From: Rhynochetos jubatus
Taxonomy: Eukaryota; Chordata; Aves; Eurypygiformes; Rhynochetidae
Length of the DNA stretch: 64,000 bases
Direction of reading: 5' to 3'
Assembly (NCBI GenBank): GCA_027574665.1
Contig: CM050652.1
Coordinates: 42,312,307 to 42,376,306 of the forward strand
Below the pieces are notes generated by a model that worked only from the letters and a program-made list of their open reading frames with translations, was not told the origin of the DNA and ran no database searches. Positions 22,919-35,300 of this stretch are shown here, one piece after another; positions within the stretch are counted from its first letter, which is position 1; every line of letters begins with the position of its first letter. A program made the position numbers and the translations under genes.

Positions 22919-25411
22919 ATATGTGTCGTTTGCATGTTTTTATCATTTGTATAACAGGTATTTCAAGTTGTTATATATTAGGGTCTAGAACCAAAATATT
23001 CTCTGATACTGCTGTTGAAATTCGTGTGCAGACACCCTTTATATAGACCAGAAATGGAAATTAAATCATAGTCATAGACATAAAGCTTGTGTACTTATAC
23101 AGCAAATTAGGACAACTTTTAAAAGAAAAATACATCCTTAGAGCCTTTTGATTTAACACAGAGATAGGAGTCCTATATTTGCAACAGGAGAGTTTGGCCC
23201 AAAAATTCTTAATGAATTTAGCGTTTGATAAATTACTTCAGGAACTCCTACAAGATAGCATTTTTCCGTACAATGACTGAACACTTGATGTGTTTTGATT
23301 GAGCAGAGCTGTGCTTTTCATAGGCAATGTGCTTTTGTGAGATTTAGAACTGTATTTGTGATTAAAGAGAAATTAATAAACATTGTTTTGCAGAATGCTA
23401 GTAAATCAGTGTTGATACAATTAATTAACCTGTGCCACTAAAGATGAATAATAGTGCAAAATCTCAGACAAACCTGGAAATTAAAAGCAGTTATGGTTAA
23501 AATTAACTCCATGATAACATGTAATAGGAAAAATGGTGTTAAAATATCTTTTTCCCACTTATGCTGTTCGGTTTTTTAAGTGCAACAATCAATAGGACCT
23601 GTGCCAGGATCCTTTCTGAAGCCTACAGCAAAATATTACATCTTCAGCAGAGCTGGGTATGGTCTAAGATTGCCTTCCATTTTACAATTAAACTTCAAAT
23701 TCAGACTGGTTTAGCCTGGTCAGAAAGTGAACGTCTGATAAAACTTTGGAACCATTTTCTGGAGAGCCATCCCACCCCTACTGCCTCCATGAAGGTGACA
23801 TCGACATAACGGGGTACGGCTTATACAGTGGGAACTAGCCCTCATGGGCCTTGCAATGGCCAGAAGGTTTGAATGAGCCTGCAGTGTGACAGGACTGTTC
23901 TGCTCCAAATATTTCCTCAGCCTGTAACTTAAACAGACAACTTATATGCAGTTTGTGGTTCTGTCTCGGTTTCCTCATCTCTCTTTAACTCTGCATTCCT
24001 GCCTCAACGCCCAGCCTCGACTTCTGCGTAACCCTGTTGGTGCAGGCACCTTCTGAGCTGGTTTGGAAAGCTGCTCCAACTCAACCCTAGCCTAGTTAAA
24101 TACCAAAATTAATTAGTTTGTTTATTATTGACTAAAAGAGCTTTAACACCCACAGAGCTCACTCCCTTCTACTCCCTCTGATTCAGACTCAAATCCTTTC
24201 TACTCCCCCGAGGAGAGGCTGGGAATGCACGCCTCTCAAACTCCCACGGTGCCACAGAAACGCAAGAGACCGGAGGGATGTGCGCAGTGACTGAGCGCGT
24301 GCTTTACGCCGCAGTCCTGCCATGACCTGGCACTTCTCCCATTCGTAGCTGGCTCCTCCAGTCCTCCATTCCGACATTTCCACTCCTCTGTTCTCCTACT
24401 CGCGCTTGCAAAAGGAATTCCACAATATACAGGCTTGCCCACGAAAATAGTTGATGTTTTTAGGGATTAATGTAAATATATCTCTGTACTTCAAATCAGA
24501 TTGTACCTGATGATGCCTCTATCAAATAGTCAGGCTTTGGCAATATTGTTTTTAATATTTGACATTTATAATTCCATTGCCTTATTACCATGTCATTTAT
24601 TAAGACCAATTCTTGCCCCAATATGCAATTAGAATTTGCAGCACAGCTTTTAATGTTGGGTTTAAACCACCTATTGTGTATTTTCATTAACAAAATCCAA
24701 GACCTAGAGTATAGCTACACAGGCAGCTAATATTCTCATTTTTAGCTAGCAAAATCTGCATACTAAAAATTTAAATTAAAACTTAATACCTTTGCATGAT
24801 TTAGTACTGTTTCACAGAGCAGGCAGAGATCTTCCCAAATACATGCCCCTGTGTGTTGGTGACAAAGCTATTTGCACTGAGGTCTTTGTTACTAGTTTCT
24901 TTTGAGAGTATGTTCTCTGAACATAGTTACCAGCCACATAATATACTAAAAGGTGGAAGTGTTTACAAGAACACACTGCTGGGTGATAAACAGTCACTGT
25001 TCTGCTCACAGTGCTTAAGCTGTCAGAGAATCCTGCTTCAGATGCAGCTCCTTTCCTCTTTCTTTCACACTCTGTTTTTCCTGACACATTTTTTTGTCTC
25101 TCGACCTTCTGCGCTGCTGATAAACTCAGCTTACACAGCCTTTTATTATTATTATTATTCTGCATTGGTTCTGTACAGCTCTTTCCATCTCTTTTTCTTC
25201 CATCTTTCCTTTTATAAGAAGAATATAAAGGAAAAATCCAAATTCCAAATATTTCGTTGTGTAAAATCTTTCTGCCAAATACGTGTGTAGGTACCAATCA
25301 CGAATACTGTGGCAGTGGGAAACATTGACTTGAACTAATTTCTTCAAGTTCTGTCCCATCAAATCCTTTTCCAGAGGTTGCCTTGACGTTATGCTGCTGC
25401 TGTAACCATGT

Positions 25412-25465
25412 TTAGAATAATAGAATCATCTGGGTTGGAAAAGACCTTTAAGGTCATCGAGTCCA
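25412..25465 (-). mobile_element. CR1 LINE fragment, 3' end, reverse
   Basis: tagaatcatctgggttggaa and the following aagacctttaaggtcatcgagtcca are the reverse complement of the CR1 3' end. About 54 bp; strongly 5' truncated, as is usual for CR1. Confidence 0.85.
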
Positions 25466-26270
25466 AAAGGTGTATGTCCTATGGAAAAAAATCCAAAGGT
25501 GCGTGTTCCAGTACAGGGGACAAAACATAAATGAGTTGTAACACATGACCACAGCAATACAGTGATTGTAGAGGAGCAGCATGAAGGTCAGAACACCAAC
25601 AGGAAGGTTTTATAGTCACAGTGGGAGATCAGTACTGTATCCTCTATTTTAGGTTGGATTTCACACTCCCAATCATTTTGAGGTATATACTTTCAAAACA
25701 CATTCATGAAGTGACTGTAAATAATCTTTCAAGGGATAGACATCAGCACTTAACATTCACGTGAAAGAAAAAAGGGCTTTTATTGAGGGAAGGTTATGAT
25801 GTAGAGGGTCTATATGTAACATGGTGTACTACATTTTCTGTTTCTCTGACCATTCTTTAAATACCAAGTGGAATGTGCAAGCTGCCAGTAGAACAAGGAA
25901 ACTTAAAGTATTATCTATCCATTAGCGAGTGGCCACAGTCTTGGGGAGAAGGGCAGATAACTGAGCTGAAGAACAATGAACTCTCACAACTGCAAATACA
26001 ATGCATTGACTAGTTCTTGGCAGCCGCACACTGACCATTTTAGAACTGCCTTTTGGGCCTATTTTGAAAAATAATTCTACCTACAGACCAATGACATGGT
26101 CATATGCCTATAAAAATCAGTGGTAAAAATCCCTAAGATCAGAGATTTGAGGATCTCACTGAAAGGAGATAGTCTGAAAAAATTATTTTATACATGTAGC
26201 TCTTACTTTCACAAGTAGTTTTTTGTACGGACAATGGGTGGAACTTAAAGTGCTGCTTCTGTTCACAGAT

Positions 26271-26391
26271 TTCACAGAATGGTAGGGGTTGGAAGGGACC
26301 TCTAGAGATACTGCTAGAGCAGGATCACCTAGAGTAGATCACACAGGATCAAGTCCAGGTGGTTTTTGATGTTGCATTCTGGAGAAGACCA
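26271..26391 (-). mobile_element. CR1 LINE fragment, 3' end, reverse
   Basis: Begins cacagaatggtaggggttgg, continues gaagggacctctagagat, then gctagagcaggatcacctag. This is the reverse complement of a CR1 tail. The usual ca-tctagtccaac segment between the two parts is missing, so there is a small internal deletion. Confidence 0.9.
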
Positions 26392-27924
26392 TGGGTGAAT
26401 GATGTTAAAACCTAATCCCTAGAAATGCTGAATAGAAGGAAAGTGGTTATGTTTGGGGGAGTGTTCTTTTGATTAAGGTGGAATGTGCCACGCACACTTA
26501 ATTTAATGAGGTTAAAAAAAGAGAGGGCTCCTGCTGCTGTCTTGAAAATCATCCCATTAATAAAGCCTCCCTTTGTGCTCAGTTATTACAAAGTGCTCTG
26601 GAAAAAGAAAAAGGAGTATGTCTGCTTTGTAAAATAGCTGATTAGGCAGCAGCTAACTTGTGGCATTTACAGCTAAAATAGCATTCAGGTGATACACCCC
26701 TGTGCGCTCTGTATGTGCTTCTCAGAGAGAGCAAGACTGACTCAGTCTTGAGACCAGGGGTTTCATTGCAGCAGCTTTTGGTTTACTACATCTCTCTTTA
26801 AGCCTGGGTTACATAAAATATCCAAAATGGTATTTTTCCGGTGAAGTTAAGCCTGCCTTGTTTACTAGAAGTTCTAAATAAAGCTCTAATCAAAAACTAT
26901 TCCTTTTTTCACGATTCAAAGTTCAGGTGCATTCAAGTTTTAGGAAACATAAGGAACAACCCATTGACGAATAAGATAATATCTCAAGACAGAGATAATA
27001 TATTGTGATGATAGCACCTAAGAAAATAAACAGTAAATAACACGAGTGTTGCTCCTGTTTATGGTACACATATACAATGGCACTAATTTTTATTCATTTT
27101 ATAATTTCTTTGTCTGAAAATAATTGGTAAACAATTTTCATCAGCTTATTAAACTGATTTAATTTCAAAGAGCACAGCAGGGGACTAAATTCCCATTAAA
27201 AAGATTAATTTGGGGAAGGTTAGGGCTCTGGGAATTAGACTAAGTTTACCTCTGAATGCCCTCCTTGTAGCCTGGCCAAAGGCAGCCGTCACCTGAAGTT
27301 TTTTCAGAGCCGAGTTCTTGTTCATCCTTTGGGAAATAAATCAGTGGTCGTACTGTTACTTGTTCTTGTCTGTTCTTTGTTGACAGATGCTTGCACTGGT
27401 AACGTCGTGTGGGACCTCTGTAGAGGCCAGCCACTTGACAAGGAGAATCCGAAACTCTGTCCCAAGGAGAAATTGGAGGTAGATGAGGATCTTTACAGGG
27501 ACTCTAGCAGGGAGACACTGTCGGTGTGTATTCTCCTCTGGGACTAACCTCTGTGGTTTGCAGCAGGGATACTCATGGGTGAGGAAACTGGTGTCATACT
27601 GGGTGCAGTGGTTTGGGTCCTGAGACCTGCTTTATTCCTAAGCGCTCTGACTGAGCCCTTTTCCTGAAAAACCTTGAATGCAAAGAAGGCTGTTCTGAGG
27701 ATACAACGCAGTACTTCATGCTGGTTGCTGTATTTGTTACTAAGATGTACTCCGAAGCTCTGTAGTGCCCAACTGGAAAGCTCTTTCTCAAAGCCAAGGC
27801 GGTACCCCTGGGAGCAACTCCCGTATTTTGCACACATTTGTTTATAAACCCCCAGACTGTCACTTCCTACATGGATATACGTCAGTCTTGGCATTCCAGC
27901 AATTCTTTAAGGAAGCCTTGGCGG

Positions 27925-28970
27925 TGCTGGGCTCTCGGTGGCACCGCGGGTGGCAGGAGGGCCCAGGCCGCTGCGCCCGCTTCCCCTCACACCGGCCCGG
28001 CCCGCTGCCGGCCTGCCGAGCCCCGGAGAGCGCAGCTGCACCTCCGGGAGCGGGAAATAAGAGAGAAGCTTCGGGACTGAACCCCCGCGACGGCTCCGCT
28101 GGGCGTGAGGCGACCCGCGGGCCGGCAGCTGCACCCCGCAGCCCAGCGGAACCCGCTCCTCGGCCCTCGCTCCGCCGCTCGGCAGCTGGGGAAAGGGTCA
28201 CAACATGTGGGGGTGTGCGGGGTGAGGGCAGGGAGAGCCAGGAGCAAGGCGGGAGCCGGAGCGGGGGGTCTGCCCGGCCTCAGGCCGGTGCGGGTGAGCG
28301 GCAGCCACCGCCCCGCCTTCTTTCCGCGGAACGGGCGGGTCGTTTCTCCTCACGGCGGGGGCGGCGGCCCTGGGCTGCGGAGGCGAGCGCTGGCCCCCGC
28401 GCCGCCCGGGCGAGGGGCCATGGGTGGGCAGGCTGCTCTAAAGCGTCTGCGGCCGCCGTCGCGGAGAGGCAATGCCTGGAGAAAGCGGCGGCGGTTCTTC
28501 ATTCTGCCCCTTAACGCTCGGGTCTTCCTGGTGCGGTGGAGACTTCCCGCAGGAATTGCGTGCTGGAGTTACTAACTAGAAGTTTAAGGAGTGCTCGGAG
28601 AAGTAGGTGGTGTGCCAGTGAGGAGATGCACAGGCTCTGCCTTCATACCGAGAGTAGGATTTTGTGTTTTCCGTGAGCAGTTCCAGAGGGGCTGGTGCCG
28701 TTCCCGGCGCTCCGCTGCCGTGCGCCTGTCCGTGATGGGCAGATTTAACAGAAACCGGCGTGAGCTTATACCGTGTGTATTTGCTGCTCTGGGACACCCT
28801 AGGAGACCCGTCAGTGGGTTCCGCAGGTGTGCTCAGTACTCCCGCAGAGAACAGTTTTAGAGCCTGTTTTGAGCGCTGACACGGGGGCAGCTGGCTAGAA
28901 ACGCGTACTGCGGGGAACAGCCCGCGTCTCCTGCGGGAAGCGCGAGGGGTTACACCCGTTTCAGTGGATT
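27925..28970 (+). promoter_or_regulatory. PTPRQ: CpG island, probable promoter of the long PTPRQ transcript
   Basis: A sharp rise in G+C and CpG from about 27925, densest to 28600 and tailing to 28970, against an AT-rich background. GC boxes are visible (ccgccccgcc near 28305, gggcggg near 28333). No other gene starts nearby. The first PTPRQ coding exon proposed here lies 0.3 kb downstream on the same strand. Open frames inside the island are composition artefacts. Direction is inferred from the neighbour. Confidence 0.7.
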
Positions 28971-29304
28971 TCGGGCCAGTCATCGCCAGTAAAACTTAAA
29001 AAAAACCCTGACATTTTTTACACTGAGGTGGGTTGTATTGATTAATGAACAACAGCCGCCTCCCCAGTGAAGTTAAAGGGCAGGGTTCTGGTGATCTCGG
29101 GAAGCTTTATGTCGTGCCTGGGAAGAGGCAGGGCCAGGGCGAAGACAAATCTCGGGTGCACCATTGGCTGCTGCCGTATCTGCGTGAGTTACAAACCCGC
29201 GTATAGCTCTTCCTCTTCTTATGTCTCAGGCAGTCTACCACGGTTTGGTTTTGAGGCTGTTGGGATTCAAACACCTAAGAGACACTGGGACTGTTTCTTT
29301 CTCT

Positions 29305-29352
29305 ATGGATCAAGCAATTCTGCTTCTGCTTTCATTAAAATATTTATTTAAG
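29305..29352 (+). CDS. PTPRQ: PTPRQ exon 1 (coding part), predicted signal peptide
   Basis: ATG at 29305 opens [16 protein letters not shown] and stops at a strong donor, aag/gtaaga (29353), in phase 0, exactly the phase of the next exon. The short charged-free start, a Leu-rich core and a polar end fit a signal peptide for a protein whose mature part starts with FN3. An in-frame ATG at 29221 would add 28 residues that look less like a signal; an in-frame TGA at 29185 closes the frame upstream. The exon sits just past the CpG island. No transcript supports it here. Confidence 0.55.
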
Positions 29353-32300
29353 GTAAGAAAAATATTTCCTTGTTTTGAAGGTGGATAGATCTAATTGAAC
29401 GTTGATGGTTTGTGATTTGGACTGCTTTTTTTTTGTCATTCTAGCAGTCACAGGGAGCTCTCAGTTATTGCTGCTGGGCATTCCCCGTCTTCCTTCTGTT
29501 GGAACTGTTGGAAGGTCTTTTTGAGATCCTTAATCAGCTTTATTGCCTGCTGCTTCTGGCTTAATGTTGTTCCCCAGAAGAAGTAAGAGAACCCAGTGTC
29601 TTTTAAGTCATGGACTGCCTCATATTGCTGTGTGAATTGTCACCCTTTGGACACTGCAGACACATGCATGGTGATACTGGAAATTCAAGATCATTCTGGG
29701 TCCCAGGGGTAGACTCTGGCTACCCCTTTAGGAAGTGTACTTCTGCAAGTGTTTTACTTTCTGATCTAAACCAGTTATTTGTGGGTTAGCCCTTTGAGTT
29801 TGACTGTTACTGAAAGAACCACATACATAGGAATCACATGTATCTTTCTGCTTACTTTACTAGTACACTTTGCAATAGTCATGTCTATATTTAGGCTTTG
29901 TATGTTTAGTCTTTATTTTACATTTAACTTAATGTGCTCTGTAGCAAAGTTGATTTCAAAGCTCTGGAGTGAAATAAAAACTTAAGTGAGTTCGGTATCA
30001 TACCCCCAGTAGCAACGAAAAGCCACTTGGGGAGGACTGTAAGAATAGCATAATAAGAGAACTACCTATACTGTGTTAGTTTTGCACCGCTTGCAGCTTA
30101 AAGACTTCTTAGGATGGGTGTACTTGCAGTGTATTTTGTGAGCTTCAGTGTAGTTCTCTTCTATGATCTTGTCTGGCCTCTGAAGCCCGTAGAAACTTTT
30201 AGTACTCTTTTTAAGCTTTCTCAGATAAACTATTTATTGTGTGAAGAACTGCCTCTGTTTGCTTTCAGTCTGGAGCATACCAGCTACGTTTCATCCTTCA
30301 CGTGTTTTTTTACTAGAAGAGAAAATGAAAAATCAATCTCTGCTTGCTTCTTCTGGCTACTTAAGATTTTATGGACCTCTGTTTGATTTCCCCTCAAGTG
30401 CCTCTTTTTCAGACTGAGAAGCTTGCTTGAATTGTCTGTTGAGAAGTAGTTGATAGCAGAAGTCAGTAAGTGTTTGTAGTTTAGGTCTCCTGGCTGGTGT
30501 GTAGCTAGTCTGAAGATAGATTTGAACCTTAGCTTTTTGTCCTCAATTCAACTATTTTCTTTTTTTTTTAATATCTGCAGTCTTTGGGTAAGGGTCTAAA
30601 AAGTACCGGCAAGGTGTTGGCAGCAAGAAAGGATGTTCTAAATCCCTCTTATCAGATATAAATACAGTAAAATTTCTGTGTACACTTGAAAATTTTATTT
30701 CTTTTTTAGGTCTAGCAGTGTGCATTTATGTACAGTAAAATGTCATACAATATTGCTGACAGTAGAATGTTATAATTTTTAAATTCTGTTATTGGAACAT
30801 ACACATTTTTTATCTTTAAAAGCAGATTTTACTACCCTTTGGATTGCTTCATCTAGGTTGTTTTCAGGGAAGGCAAGCCAGCTATGCACCCATCAATTAA
30901 GCCTGCTGCTTCTCCTGGAAATGTGTGATATCCTTAAACAAATGTGTATGCCATCAATTTTAATCTAGTATTCTATAATTTTAATTCAGGGGCTTCCAAG
31001 AGGTGGTATGTACCCTCTTATAAAGGGTTTATAGAGATTAAAGGGTTTGTAAACTTTCTGAAGTTTTGAAAGTGTGATCTGAACTCTGAACATGAAGATC
31101 TTGATAGATTTACAGTTATGTTAGTTAGTCATTTGTTAAAGGAATTTACCTTGAACCAAACTGTCTGCAAGAGTGTGTTGTCCTAACAACTAGGAAAGAG
31201 CTGAGTGTTTTGTATTTTTTAAGTTGGGGTTTCTTTGTGTTTGTGTGTAGTAGATGGTTTTACAGGATAATGCAATGTAATATAATAATAAATTTCCTAA
31301 CTTTTATTTTAGTGTGCTAGCGTTCCTATTCATGCCTTGATTTTTGTTTTGTTTTTTGAACTATATTTTGAGTTCATTGCTAAATGACGGAATTTATTTG
31401 TCATCCCAACTCAAAAATAAAATAAAAATGGAACTTAAAAGACAGAACTGCAGTCTTTTAATAAATGTTATGGGATAGGCTTTAGCATCACATGACCAAA
31501 TTTTTCTGAATTTGAGGGGTGTGATTCAGGTTTATGTCTTGTTAGATAGAAGCAACTTGTAAGTTTCAGGTTCCAAATGAAATTCAAACATAGAAGGAAC
31601 CTGCTTCTCTAAATAGCTAAGCCAAATTTCCTCAAAGGCAGGTACAATTATTAAAATGGTAGCATCAGGAATACAGAGGACTCGTGTCTAGAAAGAGTTG
31701 ACTTCTGTAAGAAGCTGAAATAGTGAACAAAGTTTGTACTGCCATGTCTAAATTGAATTGGTAGGGAGGTGTTTAGTAGGTTATTTCTTTACCTCTTGAA
31801 CGTTGCTGTTTCTTATTCTGACATATTTGGAATTCTTTACCAGGTAATGTGAGAATAGGGCTGAGACCTCCAGCTCCTGACTGACTGCTGACTTTGATTG
31901 TAGTACATGCATTACAAGTGCAGTCTCTGACCTCTTTTCTAAAATGATGACAGGTTTCTCTTTTCCCAGGAGGGTGTGTTTGGGTCAGCTGGCATGGTTT
32001 TGGTCACCTCTGGAGGGAGAAATTAAAATAGAGCCTGCCCCTGCAGAACTTGTGAATGTTATGAAGCCTCTGCGTGTTGCACAGTAGGGCTGATAATACT
32101 GGTCCATATAAAGCCTGTTGCTAGCTGACAAGGTCTCCTATTGCTAGCTGAGAAGGTCTAGCTAAAAGTAATGAAAATTGACAGAACTCGGTTGTTTCGT
32201 TAGAGGTAGGTGTTCTGCATTTTCTATTAAGTTGCATTAGTATATGTTTCTGTTACAGGGTTCAGAGAGCCTGGACTGTGACATGGTGAAAAAGCCAGCT

Positions 32301-35300
32301 AAAGTAGCTTTGTTGGAGTGGACGGAATTGCCCAGAGGAGCAGATCCAGACTATTACATTGTAACATACCATCGCACAGAAGCCTTCAGTCAAAAAGTAA
32401 GTTTTGTCCATCTAAGCAATAAGTAGTTCCAAATATATTTAAGCTGTAGATACCACTAGTTAATAGCACTGTGTGTTTGTTTAAAAAATAACATAAAATG
32501 GCAAATAAAGGGAAAGTTTGGAAAAATTGTACTGAATTCTGTAATTCATGTCATTTATGTTCACTCTTAAACAGTCCTATTGAGGTCACTGCGACTTGAA
32601 AGACTCTGGGGTATCCTGGTTGAATAAGGATACATAGGCATATGTTCAACATTAAGAACATGCACGTTCTTCAAGTACTGTGGTATGAAGGACTCCCAGG
32701 AGAGGCACAGACACTACCCCCAGACCACTGTGGGAGGGTGCTGTTATGTTGAGCACAGGATAGTCTGAAACTTAAAGAAAATACGAGGATTTTAATATGA
32801 AGGTGTTTATTAATTGATTTTAAGACGTTTTGGTTTAGATGCATTGGGTATTTTGCAGTTTGATGTTTTGGAATATAAGCTACCCTTTTAAAAACTTCAT
32901 AGATCATTTATGAATTGTATTTTTATTACTTTCACTATATCCAGAAATTCTTTTAACTTGCAGAATAGAAGAAATGTTTCTAAAGTTGAACAGAAAGCTG
33001 TCAGCACTACAATTCTGCTTGAGGAAAATAAGAAGTATGATATTACAATAGAATCCCTAAAAAATGGCCGAATCTTAAGTGTAAAATCATTTAAGACACG
33101 TAAGTAGAGTGGCACAAAAATATCTTAGTATCATTATAGTTAGTCTGGTACTGAAGATTAAAGAAGTAGGATTTTAAATTCTGAGCTTACTCTTGTGTTT
33201 AGAACTTTGCATCAATATATGTTTTCAACCATAGAGGTTGAGAATAGAAGGAATGGCTTTATATAACTTTTGTTTGGTGAATGTAACAATTTTGCAATAT
33301 GTAACTGATACAAAAGTTTGGGAGATTTTTAAATCTTACAGGCCTTGCTATACTACAGTAATCCTGGGAGAAGAGATTTTTAAGAGAGAACCATTGAAAA
33401 AGTTACTTAAAGCCTGGCAATTTCATATCAACATAAGGTTTTGATTGTGTTCCATAAATTAAATCTATTGTTTTATCGTTAAATATTTTTGTTTCCACTT
33501 TATGACAGTCCCTCTTTAAAAAGGGTTAATGAATAGCTTGGAGATCTTAGTATTGTGACTAAATGGGGCAGACTTTTAGTATAAGAAATTCTGAGTCTAA
33601 ACAGTAAACTTACAAAAACATCATTTATATCTGTAAATCTGTGCAGGACCACAAGTCCCACTCAAAGTGCTAGAATGAAAGGGATTTCAAATCTTAATTT
33701 TATTAATTATTTTAGAATAGCTTGTAGCATTACCTTTGCAGATGTTACAAGCTCATGCTAGCTTTGGAATACAGTCTAGGATCTGAATGCAAACAACATG
33801 TTTGGAAAAATACATAGGAAGTTGAAAACATTGCAGCAGCCGTTGACTCTGCTGAAAGTTAGTACATGCAGCAAGCTATTTGAAATATTTCATTGTTATA
33901 CTACTTATATGTTACTGTACTTGATATCTGGTACTTCACTGATATTCTAACAAAGCATGTACTTCTGCAGATAAACACTCCTTAAACTGAGCACTTACCT
34001 TTTATTTCTGGTTGCTTCAGACTTCAGTTTATATACCATGACAAAACAAAAAGGATCGTGACTTTCTTAATTGCTCAGTAAGACATTTTCTGTTCTCACA
34101 TACTTTTCTTTCCCTACTGTGTGTATCCCTCATCACTTCTTAAAAACATATTAATGCAATAAAACTTTGAGCTACTTATTCTGTTGTGGTAAAGACAGTA
34201 TTTGTTTTTTCTTGGTCTGCTAGGTGGAATTTCAGAAAATGACATCAAAACATTTGTGACCCCTACTACAGTGTCTTTTAATTGGAGTACAATGATGAAA
34301 GAATTTTCAGTTTCTGTTTCACTGAACGGTACTTCTCAAATTATAAAAAACCCTGGTGGATTCTTTGTATGGAGTAATTTGACACCTGCCACCTTGTATA
34401 CCTTTAAATTTACATTTGAACAATTGCGTTGTGAATGTGTAAATGTTTCTCAGTCACTGGATGTTCAAGCCGAAACAGGTATATATATATCAGATTTTGT
34501 TGCAATCACAGTGAGTGCAAGGAAGCACTGCATATTTTCTAGAAGAGTTAAGAGTAAAGTGTAAAAAGCTTGTATCCCATTTTACAATTTTTAATAGATG
34601 TGGATTGCTTCATTTCTAGAAAGCTGAAAGAAATTGAGTGTTAATGACATAGGTTACTTCTAATTAATATTTTTTAGTGTTTTGAGGAGCAAGAAATCAA
34701 TTTTATATGTGCTAATATTTTAACTACATTGTTTGCAGTCTAAAATAAAGTCTAGTGAATATTGAAGTTTAACATTGTAGTTATTTGATTGTATGGATTG
34801 AATCTGCTGTATAATTTCAGTGAAAAGGCAGAGAAAATCCTGAATTTGCCAGGGATTTGGAATACTTCTTACGTTTTAAGAAATGGTTTTGTACTGCTGA
34901 GTGGCTAACCTAGCTACACTGTTTTGTTAGCAGTACTTTGAAGGAGGCCTGATTGTGGGGTGGTTATGGCTTGGTTGTGTAACTTCATTCCATTAAGAGT
35001 CCTACTCTGATAATGAAACTGAAAATCTTTAAAAGTAGGAACACAAAAGAAAGGATGATATAGCCTCAAATTGAACAAAATAATTATTTCCCTAAACTTA
35101 GGAAACTATTAAAAACAAATTATTTGCTAACTTCAATTTTAAAATTAAAAAAAAATGAAGTCAGAAACTAAGCTTAAAGAATGATTTTTTTTTTCTTTTT
35201 TTTCACCTGGAGCAGGAGAAAAGTTAATGGATGTGTGTTTTTCTTTTTCTTCAGTGTGTTGTAGTTGCTTCTCTTAATGCAGTCAATCAGAATTTTTTAA

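Larger units (their letters stand above)
22919..27924. other. Intergenic region between OTOGL and PTPRQ
   Basis: Contains two reverse CR1 fragments and a (TTA)n run at 25142-25159. A GC-richer patch at 23950-24440 and overlapping open frames at 24812-25297 on both strands have no recognisable product. No promoter or RNA gene identified. Confidence 0.65.

Noticed and set aside
27329-27547. Open frame with a signal-like start (VVVLLLVLVCSLL) before the CpG island
   Set aside because: It opens at TTG, not ATG; no in-frame ATG precedes the hydrophobic stretch, and phase and donor do not fit PTPRQ exon 2.
27765-28514. 249-codon frame and several others on both strands in the CpG island
   Set aside because: High G+C lowers stop frequency; composition is Ala/Arg/Gly/Pro only, with no domain and no splice context.
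30114-30386. Frame starting [16 protein letters not shown], considered as a PTPRQ signal exon
   Set aside because: No good donor in the needed phase after the hydrophobic part; the segment at 29305 fits better.
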